A stretch of 64,000 nucleotides of DNA from CAZSDU01 sp963662525 (GTDB lineage: Bacteria > Bacteroidota > Bacteroidia > Bacteroidales > FEN-979). The stretch covers positions 1,984,001 to 2,048,000 of the forward strand of contig OY759717.1 of NCBI GenBank assembly GCA_963662525.1. The letters are read 5' to 3'. The position numbers and the translations under genes are program-made. The notes beneath the pieces are model-generated. The model saw only the letters and a list, made by a program, of their open reading frames with translations. It did no database searches and was not told where the DNA came from. Positions 10,060 to 19,338 of the stretch are shown one piece after another; position 1 is the stretch's first letter; every line of letters starts with the position of its first letter.

Positions 10060-10854
10060 TTATTTAAAGTAATTAATCAACAATAAAGCAGTTGAGATAG
10101 AGGCAAATATAAGCGCCCAGGGGAATACAGAACCCAACCCCCATCTTTTATATCCCAATGGTGCAACATAGATAATATCACTGGGTTGAAGATAATAAAA
10201 GTCAGAATTGAGGATTTTATCACTGGTAAGATCCAGGTAAAACACTTTGGATCCGCCTTTGGTTTGGCGAATCAAAGCAACTTTGTTTCGGTTAGCAAAC
10301 TCAGTCATGTCCCCGGCGATCGAAAGGGCTTCAAAAATATTAATATCATCCTTGTAGATGGTGTATTCACCTGGTCTGGTTACTTCTCCAACGAAAGTAA
10401 CCTTAAAATTAACCATTTTAACAACCACCGTGGTCTCAGATAAATACTCATTAATGAGTTGTTGTATCACATTTTTTACCTGATCAACATTGAGATCTTT
10501 GACAAAGATTTTTCCTAATAAAGGAAAATCAATATACCCTTCTGTGTTAACACCATAACTGTTCAGGTAAATTGAAGCGTCGTTGGCATAATCATTATAG
10601 GAATTGCTTCCAGATTGTTTATTGAAAAATAAAAATGATTTCTCGTCTAAACTAAAAACCCGGATATATAAATTGTCTTTGGGCTGTATTTTATAATCAA
10701 CATTACGCTTGTTAGGATAATAAGTGGATGTATCTTCAGTTTGCTTTTTCTGCAGATACTTGATCTTTTTCTGAGGAACGCAGGAGATGAAAACAAACGC
10801 GAAAATGAGAAAAAAAAGTGCTGATTTACCCAGCAAAAGAATGGGTTTTTTCAT
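10060..10854 (-). CDS. Wza-type polysaccharide export lipoprotein
   Basis: Outer-membrane or periplasmic exporter of a polysaccharide, partner of the Wzc-type kinase downstream. The 264-residue product has a lipoprotein signal with lipobox FISC near residue 28, a Poly_export domain (DYKIQPKDNLYIRVFSLDEKS), and a SLBB-like domain (VTFVGEVTRPGEYTIYKDDINIFEALSIAGDM). A C-terminal hydrophobic helix (FPWALIFASISTALLLI) is present, as in Wza-type proteins of this phylum. I chose the ATG at 10854 over an upstream TTG at 10863 because it lies a normal distance from the promoter at 10876-10907 and gives a clean signal peptide. Confidence 0.9.
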   Translation of the reverse strand: MKKPILLLGKSALFFLIFAFVFISCVPQKKIKYLQKKQTEDTSTYYPNKRNVDYKIQPKDNLYIRVFSLDEKSFLFFNKQSGSNSYNDYANDASIYLNSYGVNTEGYIDFPLLGKIFVKDLNVDQVKNVIQQLINEYLSETTVVVKMVNFKVTFVGEVTRPGEYTIYKDDINIFEALSIAGDMTEFANRNKVALIRQTKGGSKVFYLDLTSDKILNSDFYYLQPSDIIYVAPLGYKRWGLGSVFPWALIFASISTALLLINYFK

Positions 10855-10875
10855 AAAAGCCAAGGATTAAGGAGG

Positions 10876-10907
10876 CAAAAATACAAATTTTTTAGGAATT
10901 TAACAAT
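10876..10907 (-). promoter_or_regulatory. Bacteroidota-type promoter for the export/kinase/cysDN series
   Basis: On the minus strand a -7 box TATTTTTG (10876-10883) matches TAnnTTTG perfectly, and ATTG (10904-10907) stands 20 bp upstream as the -33 box. Transcription would begin about 15 bases before the ATG at 10854. Confidence 0.65.
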
Positions 10908-10926
10908 TTTTGAACATGGCTGGGAA

Positions 10927-12255
10927 TCACACAAGCTCACCGATTAATGTCGCTGAGGTAACCCGATTTATCTTAACATTAACATAATTTCCTTTGCCGA
11001 TATTGGTTTTTGGGAAAACCGCTACTTTATTCTGGGAAGTTCGTCCGAAAAGTTGTTCATTAGAACGTTTTGATTCACCCTCAATCAGGACCTCAAAAAT
11101 TTTTCCCAGATCATGTTCATTACTCTGATATGATAATTTCTGCTGTAATGCTATAATTTCATTTAATCTTCTTTCCTTTTCTTCGGCCGGCACATTGTCT
11201 TTTAGTCCTTCTGCCGCCAGGGTTTGTGGCCGTTCTGAATAATAAAACATAAATGCGTGCTCATAACCCACCCATTTCATAAGCGAAAGAGTTTCTTCGT
11301 GATCCGCTTCCGTTTCATTACAAAAGCCGGCAATGATATCTGTTGAAATAGCGCAACCCGGAATAATTCTGCGAATGGCTTCAATACGCTCCATATATTG
11401 TTCCCGGGTGTATTTCCTGTTCATTAAATCAAGGATTTTGTTACTGCCTGATTGAACAGGAAGATGGATTGCCTTGCAAATATTTTCATGCTGTTTTATA
11501 ACATCAAGAAGCTCATCGGATATGTCTTTGGGATGCGAGGTGGCAAATCGAATCCTCAGTTGAGGGTTAACGACTGCAATTCGTTTGAGCAATTCAGGGA
11601 AATGAATCCGGGTATTATTGTCTGTCCAGGCGTACGAGTTCACATTTTGTCCTAAAAGGGTGATTTCCCTATAGCCTTTCTGAAATAGGTCTTCACTTTC
11701 CCTGATAATTGAAAACATATCACGGCTGCGTTCAAGGCCACGTGTGGAGGGGACCACACAATACGAACAATAGTTTTCACAACCTCGCATAATTGATATA
11801 TAAGCTGATATCCCATTGAAATCAAGTCTCACAGGATTGATGTCAGCATAAGTTTCATCCGCAGAAAGGATGATATCAATGGCTTTTTGACCGGAACCGA
11901 CATCACTGAGTAATTGGGGCAGATGGCGATATGAATCGGGACCGGCTATTAAATCGAGCAATGGTTCATTTTCAAGTAATGCTGATTTTATACGCACGGC
12001 CATACAGCCAAGAAGACCAATGATCAACTGAGGATTTTGCTTTTTTAAAGAATAGATGTTCTGAAGCCGCCTTCTGACTCTTTGTTCGGCATTTTCGCGT
12101 ATAGAGCAGGTGTTAAGAAAAATCACATCCGCGGCATCAATTTTTTCCGTTTGCTCATACCCTTCGTCCATTAAAATTGATGCAACAATCTCACTGTCAG
12201 AAAAATTCATCTGGCAACCATAAGTTTCTATATATAATTTCTTTTTATTTTCCAC
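10927..12255 (-). CDS. miaB: tRNA-2-methylthio-N6-isopentenyladenosine methylthiotransferase MiaB
   Basis: Radical SAM enzyme that adds a methylthio group to i6A37 in tRNAs reading UNN codons. The 442 residues show the N-terminal UPF0004 domain with its three cysteines (ETYGCQMNFSDSE, FLNTCSIRENAE, IGLLGCMA), the radical SAM motif CENYCSYC (RGCENYCSYCVVPSTRG), and a C-terminal TRAM domain (KVAVFPKTNIGKGNYVNVKINR). Length is typical. The ISIMRGC context and the NTCSIRENAEQRV signature point to MiaB, not MtaB or RimO. It is divergent from topA with a 121-bp gap. Confidence 0.96.
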   Translation of the reverse strand: MENKKKLYIETYGCQMNFSDSEIVASILMDEGYEQTEKIDAADVIFLNTCSIRENAEQRVRRRLQNIYSLKKQNPQLIIGLLGCMAVRIKSALLENEPLLDLIAGPDSYRHLPQLLSDVGSGQKAIDIILSADETYADINPVRLDFNGISAYISIMRGCENYCSYCVVPSTRGLERSRDMFSIIRESEDLFQKGYREITLLGQNVNSYAWTDNNTRIHFPELLKRIAVVNPQLRIRFATSHPKDISDELLDVIKQHENICKAIHLPVQSGSNKILDLMNRKYTREQYMERIEAIRRIIPGCAISTDIIAGFCNETEADHEETLSLMKWVGYEHAFMFYYSERPQTLAAEGLKDNVPAEEKERRLNEIIALQQKLSYQSNEHDLGKIFEVLIEGESKRSNEQLFGRTSQNKVAVFPKTNIGKGNYVNVKINRVTSATLIGELV

Positions 12256-12334
12256 GAGGGGATATTACATTTCGAAATAAAACGGATTAAGCACTAAAAA
12301 TCGGTCACAAAGGTAAGTATAATGTTTATTGTAC

Positions 12335-12342
12335 TACTTTTG
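12335..12342 (+). promoter_or_regulatory. Probable -7 box of the topA promoter
   Basis: TACTTTTG matches the TAnnTTTG consensus and lies 35 bp before the topA ATG in the miaB-topA divergent gap. No clear TTTG was found at the expected -33 distance, so the call rests on the -7 box only. Confidence 0.45.
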
Positions 12343-12376
12343 TACCGGATTCGATACATTTAAAATGGAATAATCG

Positions 12377-14698
12377 ATGAGTAAGAATCTTGTTATTGTT
12401 GAGTCTCCTGCTAAAGCCAAGACCATCGGAGGATTTCTGGGAAATGATTTTCTGGTCAGGTCTTGCATGGGCCATGTGATGGATCTTTCTAAAAAAGACC
12501 TTGGGGTTGATATACCAGGTGGATTTATTCCCAGGTATATCATTGCTCCCGATAAAAAGAAAATCGTTGCCGACTTGAAAAAACTGGCCAAGGATGCTGA
12601 GGTAGTATGGCTGGCGTCCGATGAGGACCGGGAAGGAGAGGCCATTGCATGGCATCTTGTTGAAGCGCTTGGATTAGATGAGAAAAACACCCAAAGGATC
12701 GCATTTCATGAAATCACCAAGCCGGCTATTCAGCAAGCTATTGAGAACCCTCGCAGGATCGACAAGCACCTGGTTGATGCCCAGCAGGCAAGACGTGTTC
12801 TTGATCGATTGGTTGGATTTGAACTTTCCCCTATATTGTGGAAAAAGATTAAACCCGCGCTATCTGCTGGCAGGGTTCAGTCGGTTGCAGTTAGATTAAT
12901 TGCTGAACGCGAAGAGGAAATAAAGAATTTTCAGGCCATTCCCAATTACCGGATAACGGCTGATTTTCTGGTTCAAAAGGAAAAAAAGACCGTACACATT
13001 CTGGCCGAATTAAATAAGCGATTTCTTACGAAAGATGAAGCATTATCCTTTTTGAAGAAATGCCTTATTGCTGAATATACAATTGAAGAAATAGATACAA
13101 AACCAGCAAAAAAATCTCCGGCTCCACCTTTTACAACCTCCACTCTTCAACAGGAAGCTTCTCGAAAACTTGGTTTTTCAGTTTCAAATACCATGAGGGT
13201 AGCCCAGGAGCTCTATGAGAGTGGGAAAATCACATACATGCGTACCGACTCAGTGAATCTTTCCGATATGGCCAGAGCTATGTCGAAAAAGGAAATCACC
13301 GATTCCTTCGGCCCTGAATATGTTAAGACAAGGAATTTTGTGACAAAAACCAAAGGGGCTCAGGAGGCTCATGAGGCAATACGACCTACTTATATGGTAA
13401 ACAAAACCATTGAAGGAGACAAATCGCATAAACGCTTATATGAATTGATCTGGAAAAGAACAATTGCCTCCCAGATGGCTGATGCTGAGCTGGAAAAAAC
13501 AAATGTTACAATTTTAACTTCTACAAACAGCGAAAAATTTGTTGCAAGGGGAGAAGTGCTCAAATTCGATGGTTTTCTTAAAGTTTATATGGAATCTTCT
13601 GACGAGGAGGAAACTGAAGGGAAAGAAGGGATTCTTCCACCATTAAACCGTGGAGAGAAATTGGAACTTGTTCAAATGACCGGACAGGAAAAATTCAGCC
13701 AGCAACCTCCGCGATATACTGAAGCAACCCTGGTGAAAAAACTTGAAGAGTTGGGAATCGGCCGCCCATCTACCTATGCTCCAACTATTTCGACGATACA
13801 AAAAAGAGGATATGTAATTAGGGAAGATAGGCCTGGGTTTGTACGGAATTATCAGGTAATGACACTTAAAAATGCCCAGATAAAAGAGGAAGTAAAAAGT
13901 GAAAATACCGGGTTTGAGAAGGCTAAATTATTTCCAACCGACATTGGCAATTTGGTGAATGGATTTCTGATGCAGCATTTTAACAATGTTCTGGATTATA
14001 ATTTCACGGCGACTGTTGAAGAAGAATTTGATGACATTGCCGAAGGGAAATTAGTCTGGAATCAGATGATCCAGGAGTTTTATTTTCCTTTTCACAAACA
14101 GGTTGAAGCTACGCTTGAAAACACCAAAAAAGTTAGCGGGGAAAAATTGCTAGGAATAGATCCGAAAACCGGTGAAAATGTTTTTGTGAAAATCGGCCGA
14201 TATGGGCCCATGGTCCAACTCGGGAATACAGATACCGAGCAAAAACCCAGGTTTGCCGCATTGAAAAAAGGACAAAGCATCGACACGATCTCCCTCGAGG
14301 AAGCCATGGACTTGTTTAAACTTCCCAGGAATCTCGGAATGTTCGAATCCGATGAGGTTATTGTATCTACTGGGAGATTTGGACCGTATATCAGGTATAA
14401 ATCACAGTTTGTTTCTTTGCCGGCAGAAGATGATCCATTATCAGTAACCCTTGACAGGGCTATTATAATCATCCTGGAGAAGCAAAAACAGGAAAGCCAG
14501 AGAGTACTCAAAGAATATAATGAAAATAGTCTGATAATTCAGGTGTTGAATGGCCGTTATGGCGCTTATATATCATGCAATAAACAGAATTATAAGATTC
14601 CCAAAGGGAAAGATGCTAAATTGCTTACCCTGGAAGATTGTAAAAAAATTATTGCTGAAACAGAACCGTCGAAATCAAAATCGAAACGAAAAAAGTAA
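12377..14698 (+). CDS. topA: DNA topoisomerase I
   Basis: Type IA topoisomerase that relaxes negative supercoils. The 773-residue product has the Toprim domain (NLVIVESPAKAKTIGGFLG, ASDEDREGEAIAWHL) at about 1-120, the central gate domain with the active-site tyrosine in GKITYMRTDSVNLS near residue 290, and the GIGRPSTYAPTISTIQKRGY block. The C-terminal part has zinc-free TopoI repeats (TGENVFVKIGRYGPMVQLG, VIVSTGRFGPYIRYK, LNGRYGAYISCNKQNYKIP) and a lysine-rich tail, the usual form in Bacteroidota. The next gene begins 6 bp after the stop. Confidence 0.98.
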   Translation: MSKNLVIVESPAKAKTIGGFLGNDFLVRSCMGHVMDLSKKDLGVDIPGGFIPRYIIAPDKKKIVADLKKLAKDAEVVWLASDEDREGEAIAWHLVEALGLDEKNTQRIAFHEITKPAIQQAIENPRRIDKHLVDAQQARRVLDRLVGFELSPILWKKIKPALSAGRVQSVAVRLIAEREEEIKNFQAIPNYRITADFLVQKEKKTVHILAELNKRFLTKDEALSFLKKCLIAEYTIEEIDTKPAKKSPAPPFTTSTLQQEASRKLGFSVSNTMRVAQELYESGKITYMRTDSVNLSDMARAMSKKEITDSFGPEYVKTRNFVTKTKGAQEAHEAIRPTYMVNKTIEGDKSHKRLYELIWKRTIASQMADAELEKTNVTILTSTNSEKFVARGEVLKFDGFLKVYMESSDEEETEGKEGILPPLNRGEKLELVQMTGQEKFSQQPPRYTEATLVKKLEELGIGRPSTYAPTISTIQKRGYVIREDRPGFVRNYQVMTLKNAQIKEEVKSENTGFEKAKLFPTDIGNLVNGFLMQHFNNVLDYNFTATVEEEFDDIAEGKLVWNQMIQEFYFPFHKQVEATLENTKKVSGEKLLGIDPKTGENVFVKIGRYGPMVQLGNTDTEQKPRFAALKKGQSIDTISLEEAMDLFKLPRNLGMFESDEVIVSTGRFGPYIRYKSQFVSLPAEDDPLSVTLDRAIIIILEKQKQESQRVLKEYNENSLIIQVLNGRYGAYISCNKQNYKIPKGKDAKLLTLEDCKKIIAETEPSKSKSKRKK

Positions 14699-14704
14699 GA
14701 TCCC

Positions 14705-15883
14705 ATGGATATTGCTGCTTTTTTTGAACCCATTGACCTTCAGGATCTCTCTTATACGGGAGAAACAACCGGACAATTAAGATTGGGGAACCTAATCAAA
14801 ATTTATTCCGATGACCAGGAATTTCCTGATTATTCTCAGGCCGAGCTTGCTTTTATCGGTGTTAAAGATGACAGGAACGCTGTTAATAATGAGGGTTGTG
14901 CCATGGCACCTGATGTCGTGCGAAAATACTTGTATTCGTTATTTCCGGGACCTCAGCAAATCAGGATGATAGACCTTGGGAATATAAAAAAAGGATTTAC
15001 CGTTTCAGACACCTATTTTGCTTTAGCTTCCGTTGTGGCTGAACTGATCAGCAACAATGTCCTTCCGATCATTGTCGGAGGCAGCCAGGATCTGACATTC
15101 GCAAACTATCAGGCCTATCAGAGTCTCGGACAAATCATCAATATTGTGGCCATAGACCCCATGTTCGATCTTGGGAAATCAGAAGAGGATCTCAATGCTC
15201 AATCATACCTGAGCAGTATTATCCTTCATCAGCCTAATTACCTTTTCAATTATGCAAATATTGGCTTTCAGACCTATTTTATTGATCAGGATGCTTTAAA
15301 ACTGATGAAGAATCTTTTCTTTGATACCTACAGGGTTGGCATTGTCCGACAGAATCTCGAAGAGGTAGAACCGATTGTGCGAAATGCCGACCTGCTTAGC
15401 TTTGATATTTCCGCCATTCGTTATTCTGATGCTCCGGGTAACGGTAATGCAACGCCCAATGGATTTTATGGTGAAGAAGCCTGTCAGATTGTCCGCTATG
15501 CCGGATTAAGCGATAAACTTACTTCCATAGGTTTCTATGAGGTTAATCCGAAATTCGATAAAGCTGGTCAAACCGCTCATCTGGTGGCTCAGATGATTTG
15601 GTACTTTATCGATGGGTTTTACAACCGTGCCCATGATTTCCCTTTCCGGAATGAGGAAGATTATTTAAAATACAGGGTTTCAATTGCTGACCATAAAGAA
15701 GAGGTGGTTTTTTTTAAAAGTAAAAAAACCGATAGGTGGTGGATGGAAATCCCTTTACCAGCTGAGCAAAGAATTAAGTATGAACGTCATTATCTTGTTC
15801 CCTGCTCTTATAAGGATTACCAGACGGCTTGTGAGAATGACATTCCCGACCGCTGGTGGATGGTTTATCAGAAACTCATGTAA
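14705..15883 (+). CDS. Arginase/formimidoylglutamase-fold protein with degraded metal site
   Basis: The 392-residue product has the ureohydrolase fold pattern, but the manganese-binding motifs are altered. The usual GG(D/G)H appears as GGSQDLTF, the DxHxD motif as DPMFDLG, and the DxDxxDP motif as FDISAIRYSDAPG. It resembles proteins labelled formimidoylglutamase or arginase family that sit beside topA in Bacteroidota. Loss of the ligands makes the standard amidinohydrolase reaction doubtful. It begins 6 bp after topA, so it is probably co-transcribed, and it converges on ruvC with a 6-bp gap. No other histidine-degradation genes are near. Confidence 0.75.
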   Translation: MDIAAFFEPIDLQDLSYTGETTGQLRLGNLIKIYSDDQEFPDYSQAELAFIGVKDDRNAVNNEGCAMAPDVVRKYLYSLFPGPQQIRMIDLGNIKKGFTVSDTYFALASVVAELISNNVLPIIVGGSQDLTFANYQAYQSLGQIINIVAIDPMFDLGKSEEDLNAQSYLSSIILHQPNYLFNYANIGFQTYFIDQDALKLMKNLFFDTYRVGIVRQNLEEVEPIVRNADLLSFDISAIRYSDAPGNGNATPNGFYGEEACQIVRYAGLSDKLTSIGFYEVNPKFDKAGQTAHLVAQMIWYFIDGFYNRAHDFPFRNEEDYLKYRVSIADHKEEVVFFKSKKTDRWWMEIPLPAEQRIKYERHYLVPCSYKDYQTACENDIPDRWWMVYQKLM

Positions 15884-15889
15884 CGTAAC

Positions 15890-16441
15890 TCAGGATAATC
15901 TGTCCGGGTTTGCATTAATAAATGCCTTCCATCCAGTAAACTTCTTTTCTGTCTCTGCTTTTCCTTTTTGAAAATGATGACAAACAGCTGCTGCCAGACC
16001 ATCGGTAGCATCCATGGTTTCAGGTTCCTCAGGCAACTGAAGCAAACGTTGAAGCATTGAGGCGACCTGCTCTTTTGAAGCGCTTCCTTTTCCGGTGATA
16101 GATTGTTTGATTTTTCGTGGAGAATATTCAAAAACAGGCAGTGAACGGTATAGTGCAGCAGCTATTGCAACTCCCTGAGCCCTCCCGAGTTTAAGCATGG
16201 ATTGAACATTTTTACCAAAGAAAGGAGCTTCAATGGCAAGTTCATCAGGTTTGTATTGCTCAATGAGAGAAACGGTTCTTTCAAAAATAATCTTAAGACG
16301 TAGGTGATGATCCTCGTATTTATTTAATTTTAACACCCCAAGTGTAAGTACTTTTATCTGGGAGCCAACAACCGAAATAATCCCATAACCCATAATGTTG
16401 GTGCCGGGATCAATACCCAGAATAATGCGCTCACTGGCCAT
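15890..16441 (-). CDS. ruvC: Holliday junction endonuclease RuvC
   Basis: Resolves Holliday junctions with RuvAB. The 183-residue product starts MASERIILGIDPGTNIMGYG, with the first catalytic Asp in GIDPGT; EAPFFGKNVQSMLKLGRAQG and the C-terminal DATDGLAAAVCHH carry the other acidic residues. An in-frame upstream extension to 16540 exists, but it is unlike RuvC and overlaps the divergent membrane gene at 16451, so the ATG at 16441 is chosen. The two divergent starts are only 10 bp apart. Confidence 0.95.
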   Translation of the reverse strand: MASERIILGIDPGTNIMGYGIISVVGSQIKVLTLGVLKLNKYEDHHLRLKIIFERTVSLIEQYKPDELAIEAPFFGKNVQSMLKLGRAQGVAIAAALYRSLPVFEYSPRKIKQSITGKGSASKEQVASMLQRLLQLPEEPETMDATDGLAAAVCHHFQKGKAETEKKFTGWKAFINANPDRLS

Positions 16442-16450
16442 GAAGAAAAG

Positions 16451-17470
16451 ATGAGAAACCCTGCAAAAATAAGGAAAATACTTAACCTTATAATTCAATT
16501 GCTGATTCTTGCAGTTACTTATGGATTCATCTATAAACAAGTATTTTTTAAAACAGGTTTCCCTGAACTATTACAGTCCCTCAGGGCCGATATTAATCAA
16601 GCTGGTTTTATTAAACAATTATTGCTTGTATTTTTGCTTATGGTCATCAACTGGTGTATTGAAGCATACAAATGGAAATTCTTAATCAACAAGATCGAAA
16701 CAATCACTTTTTTCAGTTCTTTTCAAGCAGTTATGACGGGAGTAAGCATCAGTTCTTTTACCCCAAACCGCATCGGCGAATATTTCGGCAGGGTTTTTAT
16801 TCTAAAAAAAGCCAGCCATATTGAAGGAATTCTGATTACCATTTTAGGCAGTATGAGCCAGCTTTTAGTAACGGTCATTGCCGGAACCCTTTCATTACTG
16901 ATTTTTTTACCATCCTATTTTCAGAATTCAATTTACGGCAGTGGCAATGTTTATTATGGAATAGTATTTTTGACTATTTTACTGGATTTGTTGCTGCTGG
17001 GTATGTTCTTCAATGTGTCCTTTCTTTCTGCATTAAAGGAAAGAATACTTAAAAACGGACTAAAAAAGGCCAGGAGGTTTTTTCGTGTTTTCGGATTTTA
17101 TCACAATAAGGAATTACTTACCCTGATCATTTTCAGTTTTTTACGATATATGGTTTTTTCTTCCCAGTTCTATTTGCTTTTACGTTTGTTTGCCGTCCCG
17201 GTACCATTTTTCAATGCCCTTATTTTGATATCACTGATTTACTTCATCATGGCGATTATTCCAACCATTGCACTTACTGAGCTTGGCATCAGAGGATCTG
17301 TAGCGTTGTACTTTTTTGGGCTTTATTTATCCCAAGCCTATCCGGGCAGTAATGGTTTTAATCTGGGCATTTTTTCCGCTTCCACGATGTTGTGGATGAT
17401 AAATCTCGGATTGCCGGCCATATTAGGTACTGTTTTCGTATTCCGCTTGCAATTTTTTCGTAAACCATAA
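16451..17470 (+). CDS. Lysylphosphatidylglycerol-synthase-like TM (flippase) family protein
   Basis: A 339-residue integral membrane protein with about eight hydrophobic segments (for example LLILAVTYGFIYKQV, LLLVFLLMVINWCIEAYKWKFL, LILISLIYFIMAIIPTIAL). The pattern NWCIEAYKW, SISSFTPNRIGEYFGR and LTELGIRGSVALYFF matches the UPF0104 / LPG_synthase_TM family, multi-pass proteins that include lipid flippases. The catalytic aminoacyl-transfer domain of MprF is absent. It precedes a glycosyltransferase by 18 bp, so a role in envelope lipid or glycan synthesis is plausible. The substrate cannot be told. Confidence 0.75.
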   Translation: MRNPAKIRKILNLIIQLLILAVTYGFIYKQVFFKTGFPELLQSLRADINQAGFIKQLLLVFLLMVINWCIEAYKWKFLINKIETITFFSSFQAVMTGVSISSFTPNRIGEYFGRVFILKKASHIEGILITILGSMSQLLVTVIAGTLSLLIFLPSYFQNSIYGSGNVYYGIVFLTILLDLLLLGMFFNVSFLSALKERILKNGLKKARRFFRVFGFYHNKELLTLIIFSFLRYMVFSSQFYLLLRLFAVPVPFFNALILISLIYFIMAIIPTIALTELGIRGSVALYFFGLYLSQAYPGSNGFNLGIFSASTMLWMINLGLPAILGTVFVFRLQFFRKP

Positions 17471-17488
17471 CAGAATACTACCGCTGAC

Positions 17489-18655
17489 ATGGATATTACA
17501 ATGGTGTTTATAATTTTACTCTTGTCAGTCACCGCCGGATATATTATTTTTATCGTTGTGCTGACCTATGGATTAATTAAGATGCACAGCGCAAAACGGA
17601 TGTTTATTTATCCTACCAGTCCGAAAAAGGTCAGCGTAAGTGTAATCATCCCTGTCAGGAATGAGTCTCTGAATATTCGGAATTGCTTAGAAGACATGTT
17701 GGTTCAGGATTACCCCAGGGAGATGACGGAGTTTGTCGTTACAGATGATTTTTCCGAGGATCATACTCTTTCCTTTGTTCAGTTTTTTATTCAACAACAT
17801 CCTGATTTCCCGCTAACCGTCATTTCCCCCAAAATTGTTTCCATCCCGGAAACAGGGAAAAAGAAAGCCCTTTCGCGTGCTATCAACCATGCTTCAGGAG
17901 AGTTGATCCTTACAACAGATGCTGACACAAGGCGTGGTTCTGCATGGATATCTGCCATGGTAGCGGCTTATAACAATGGCCGGTATCAGATGGTCCTCGG
18001 GCCGGTGGCCTATGACCATGAAAACAATCTACTTTGTAAAATTCAATCACTGGAATTTTTGGGATTGATTGGGACAACGGCATCTTCAGCTTATTTTCAC
18101 ATACCTCTCATGGGCAATGGAGCAAACCTGGCCTATCAGCGAACTGCTTTTCTTGAAACCGGAGGTTTTGAAGGGAACTCTCATTTGGCTTCTGGGGATG
18201 ATGTTTTTATAATGACCAGTATCCGTAAGAAATTTGGGAAAAAATCCATTGGTTTTGTTTTGGATCCCAAGGCAATAGTTTATACAGAAGCAGAATCTTC
18301 ATTATCCGGGTTCATCAGCCAAAGATTGAGATGGGTCTCAAAAAGCAAAGGATACCGTGGAAAAGGAATCATCATTGTGTCTTTGCTGACCTGGGCCACC
18401 CATTTCTTACTTTTGTCAGGCATCATGATTGGATTGTTTCATCCGTTAGTTTTAACCTTTTCTCTTGGGTTGTGGATGCTAAAAGTGCTGGCCGAATATC
18501 CATTGGTTTGGATCATGGCCCATTTTTTTAAGAAAACAAAATTGCTGGAGTACTATTTTCTTGCCCAGGTTTACCAATTGATTTATGTGGTTTTGATTGG
18601 AGTTGCAGGAAATCTCTTTTCGTTTAAGTGGAAAGGAAGAAAACTGAAAAATTAA
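17489..18655 (+). CDS. Membrane glycosyltransferase, family 2
   Basis: A 388-residue protein with an N-terminal TM helix, a GT2 domain and C-terminal TM segments. The GT2 signatures are SVIIPVRNESLNIRNCLEDM (start of the nucleotide-sugar fold), the DxD-like TTDADTRRGSAW, the acceptor-side ASGDDVFIM and the QRLRWVSK motif near the C-terminal third, which resembles the processive Q-x-x-R-W motif. It probably extends or attaches sugars on a membrane acceptor. It follows the flippase-like gene by 18 bp and converges with ispD with only 2 bp between the stops. Confidence 0.88.
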   Translation: MDITMVFIILLLSVTAGYIIFIVVLTYGLIKMHSAKRMFIYPTSPKKVSVSVIIPVRNESLNIRNCLEDMLVQDYPREMTEFVVTDDFSEDHTLSFVQFFIQQHPDFPLTVISPKIVSIPETGKKKALSRAINHASGELILTTDADTRRGSAWISAMVAAYNNGRYQMVLGPVAYDHENNLLCKIQSLEFLGLIGTTASSAYFHIPLMGNGANLAYQRTAFLETGGFEGNSHLASGDDVFIMTSIRKKFGKKSIGFVLDPKAIVYTEAESSLSGFISQRLRWVSKSKGYRGKGIIIVSLLTWATHFLLLSGIMIGLFHPLVLTFSLGLWMLKVLAEYPLVWIMAHFFKKTKLLEYYFLAQVYQLIYVVLIGVAGNLFSFKWKGRKLKN

Positions 18656-18657
18656 TC

Positions 18658-19332
18658 TTAACGTTCATCGAAAAAAGTCTTGGCGATTAATAAATCAACG
18701 GGATTGGTAATTTTAATATTTCTTGGATCACCTTCGGTAAGATGAATTTTTTCGCCAAATGATTCGAAAACTGTAGCATCATCAGTGAAATCGGCGCTAT
18801 AGTTTTGTTGATAGGCTTTTTTTATGAGGGAAGAAGGAAATACCTGTGGCGTTTGAACAACACGTATACTGGAACGATCAAATGGATGAGAATAGGAGCC
18901 ATCAATAATCCGTAAAGATTCATAAGTGGAAATGACAGGGATAGCATTTCCCATGGAAAGTGCTTCTTCAAAGCATAGTTCAATCATGGATTTGGTAATC
19001 ATCGGTCGTACTCCATCATGGATGGCTAACCAAATGCCATCAGGAATATAATTAAGTGCGTTGCGAACGGACTGGAAGCGGGTTTCTCCCCCTTCAACAA
19101 TCTGATGCTTTATTTTGAATGTATAATCCCTGCAGAGGGTTTTCCAGTATTTAAAGTATTGCTTGGGAATGGTGACTAACAAAGGCATTTCTGCATCAAA
19201 ATCGGCAAAAGCTTTCAGCGTATGCATTAAAAGTGGTTTCCCGGCCAGAATTACAAACTGTTTGGGAATTCCTGCGTTCATCCGGATGCCAATTCCTCCA
19301 GCAACGATGATAGCCGCTTTTTTCAAAAACAA
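18658..19332 (-). CDS. ispD: 2-C-methyl-D-erythritol 4-phosphate cytidylyltransferase
   Basis: Third step of the MEP isoprenoid pathway: CTP plus MEP to CDP-ME. The 224 residues begin AAIIVAGGIGIRMNAGIPKQF, the nucleotidyltransferase G-rich loop with the conserved Arg and Lys, followed by the IHDGVRPM and RVVQTPQVF signatures and a C-terminal TDDATVFESFGEKIHLTEGD block typical of IspD. Length is normal. It starts 6 bp after the queA stop, so the two genes are probably co-transcribed. Confidence 0.96.
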   Translation of the reverse strand: MFLKKAAIIVAGGIGIRMNAGIPKQFVILAGKPLLMHTLKAFADFDAEMPLLVTIPKQYFKYWKTLCRDYTFKIKHQIVEGGETRFQSVRNALNYIPDGIWLAIHDGVRPMITKSMIELCFEEALSMGNAIPVISTYESLRIIDGSYSHPFDRSSIRVVQTPQVFPSSLIKKAYQQNYSADFTDDATVFESFGEKIHLTEGDPRNIKITNPVDLLIAKTFFDER

Positions 19333-19338
19333 GAAAAA

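Noticed and set aside
14092..14511. Long antisense frames inside topA, wzc, pstC and pstA (about 85-139 residues)
   Set aside because: They lie fully inside well-supported genes on the other strand and have the composition of shadow frames.
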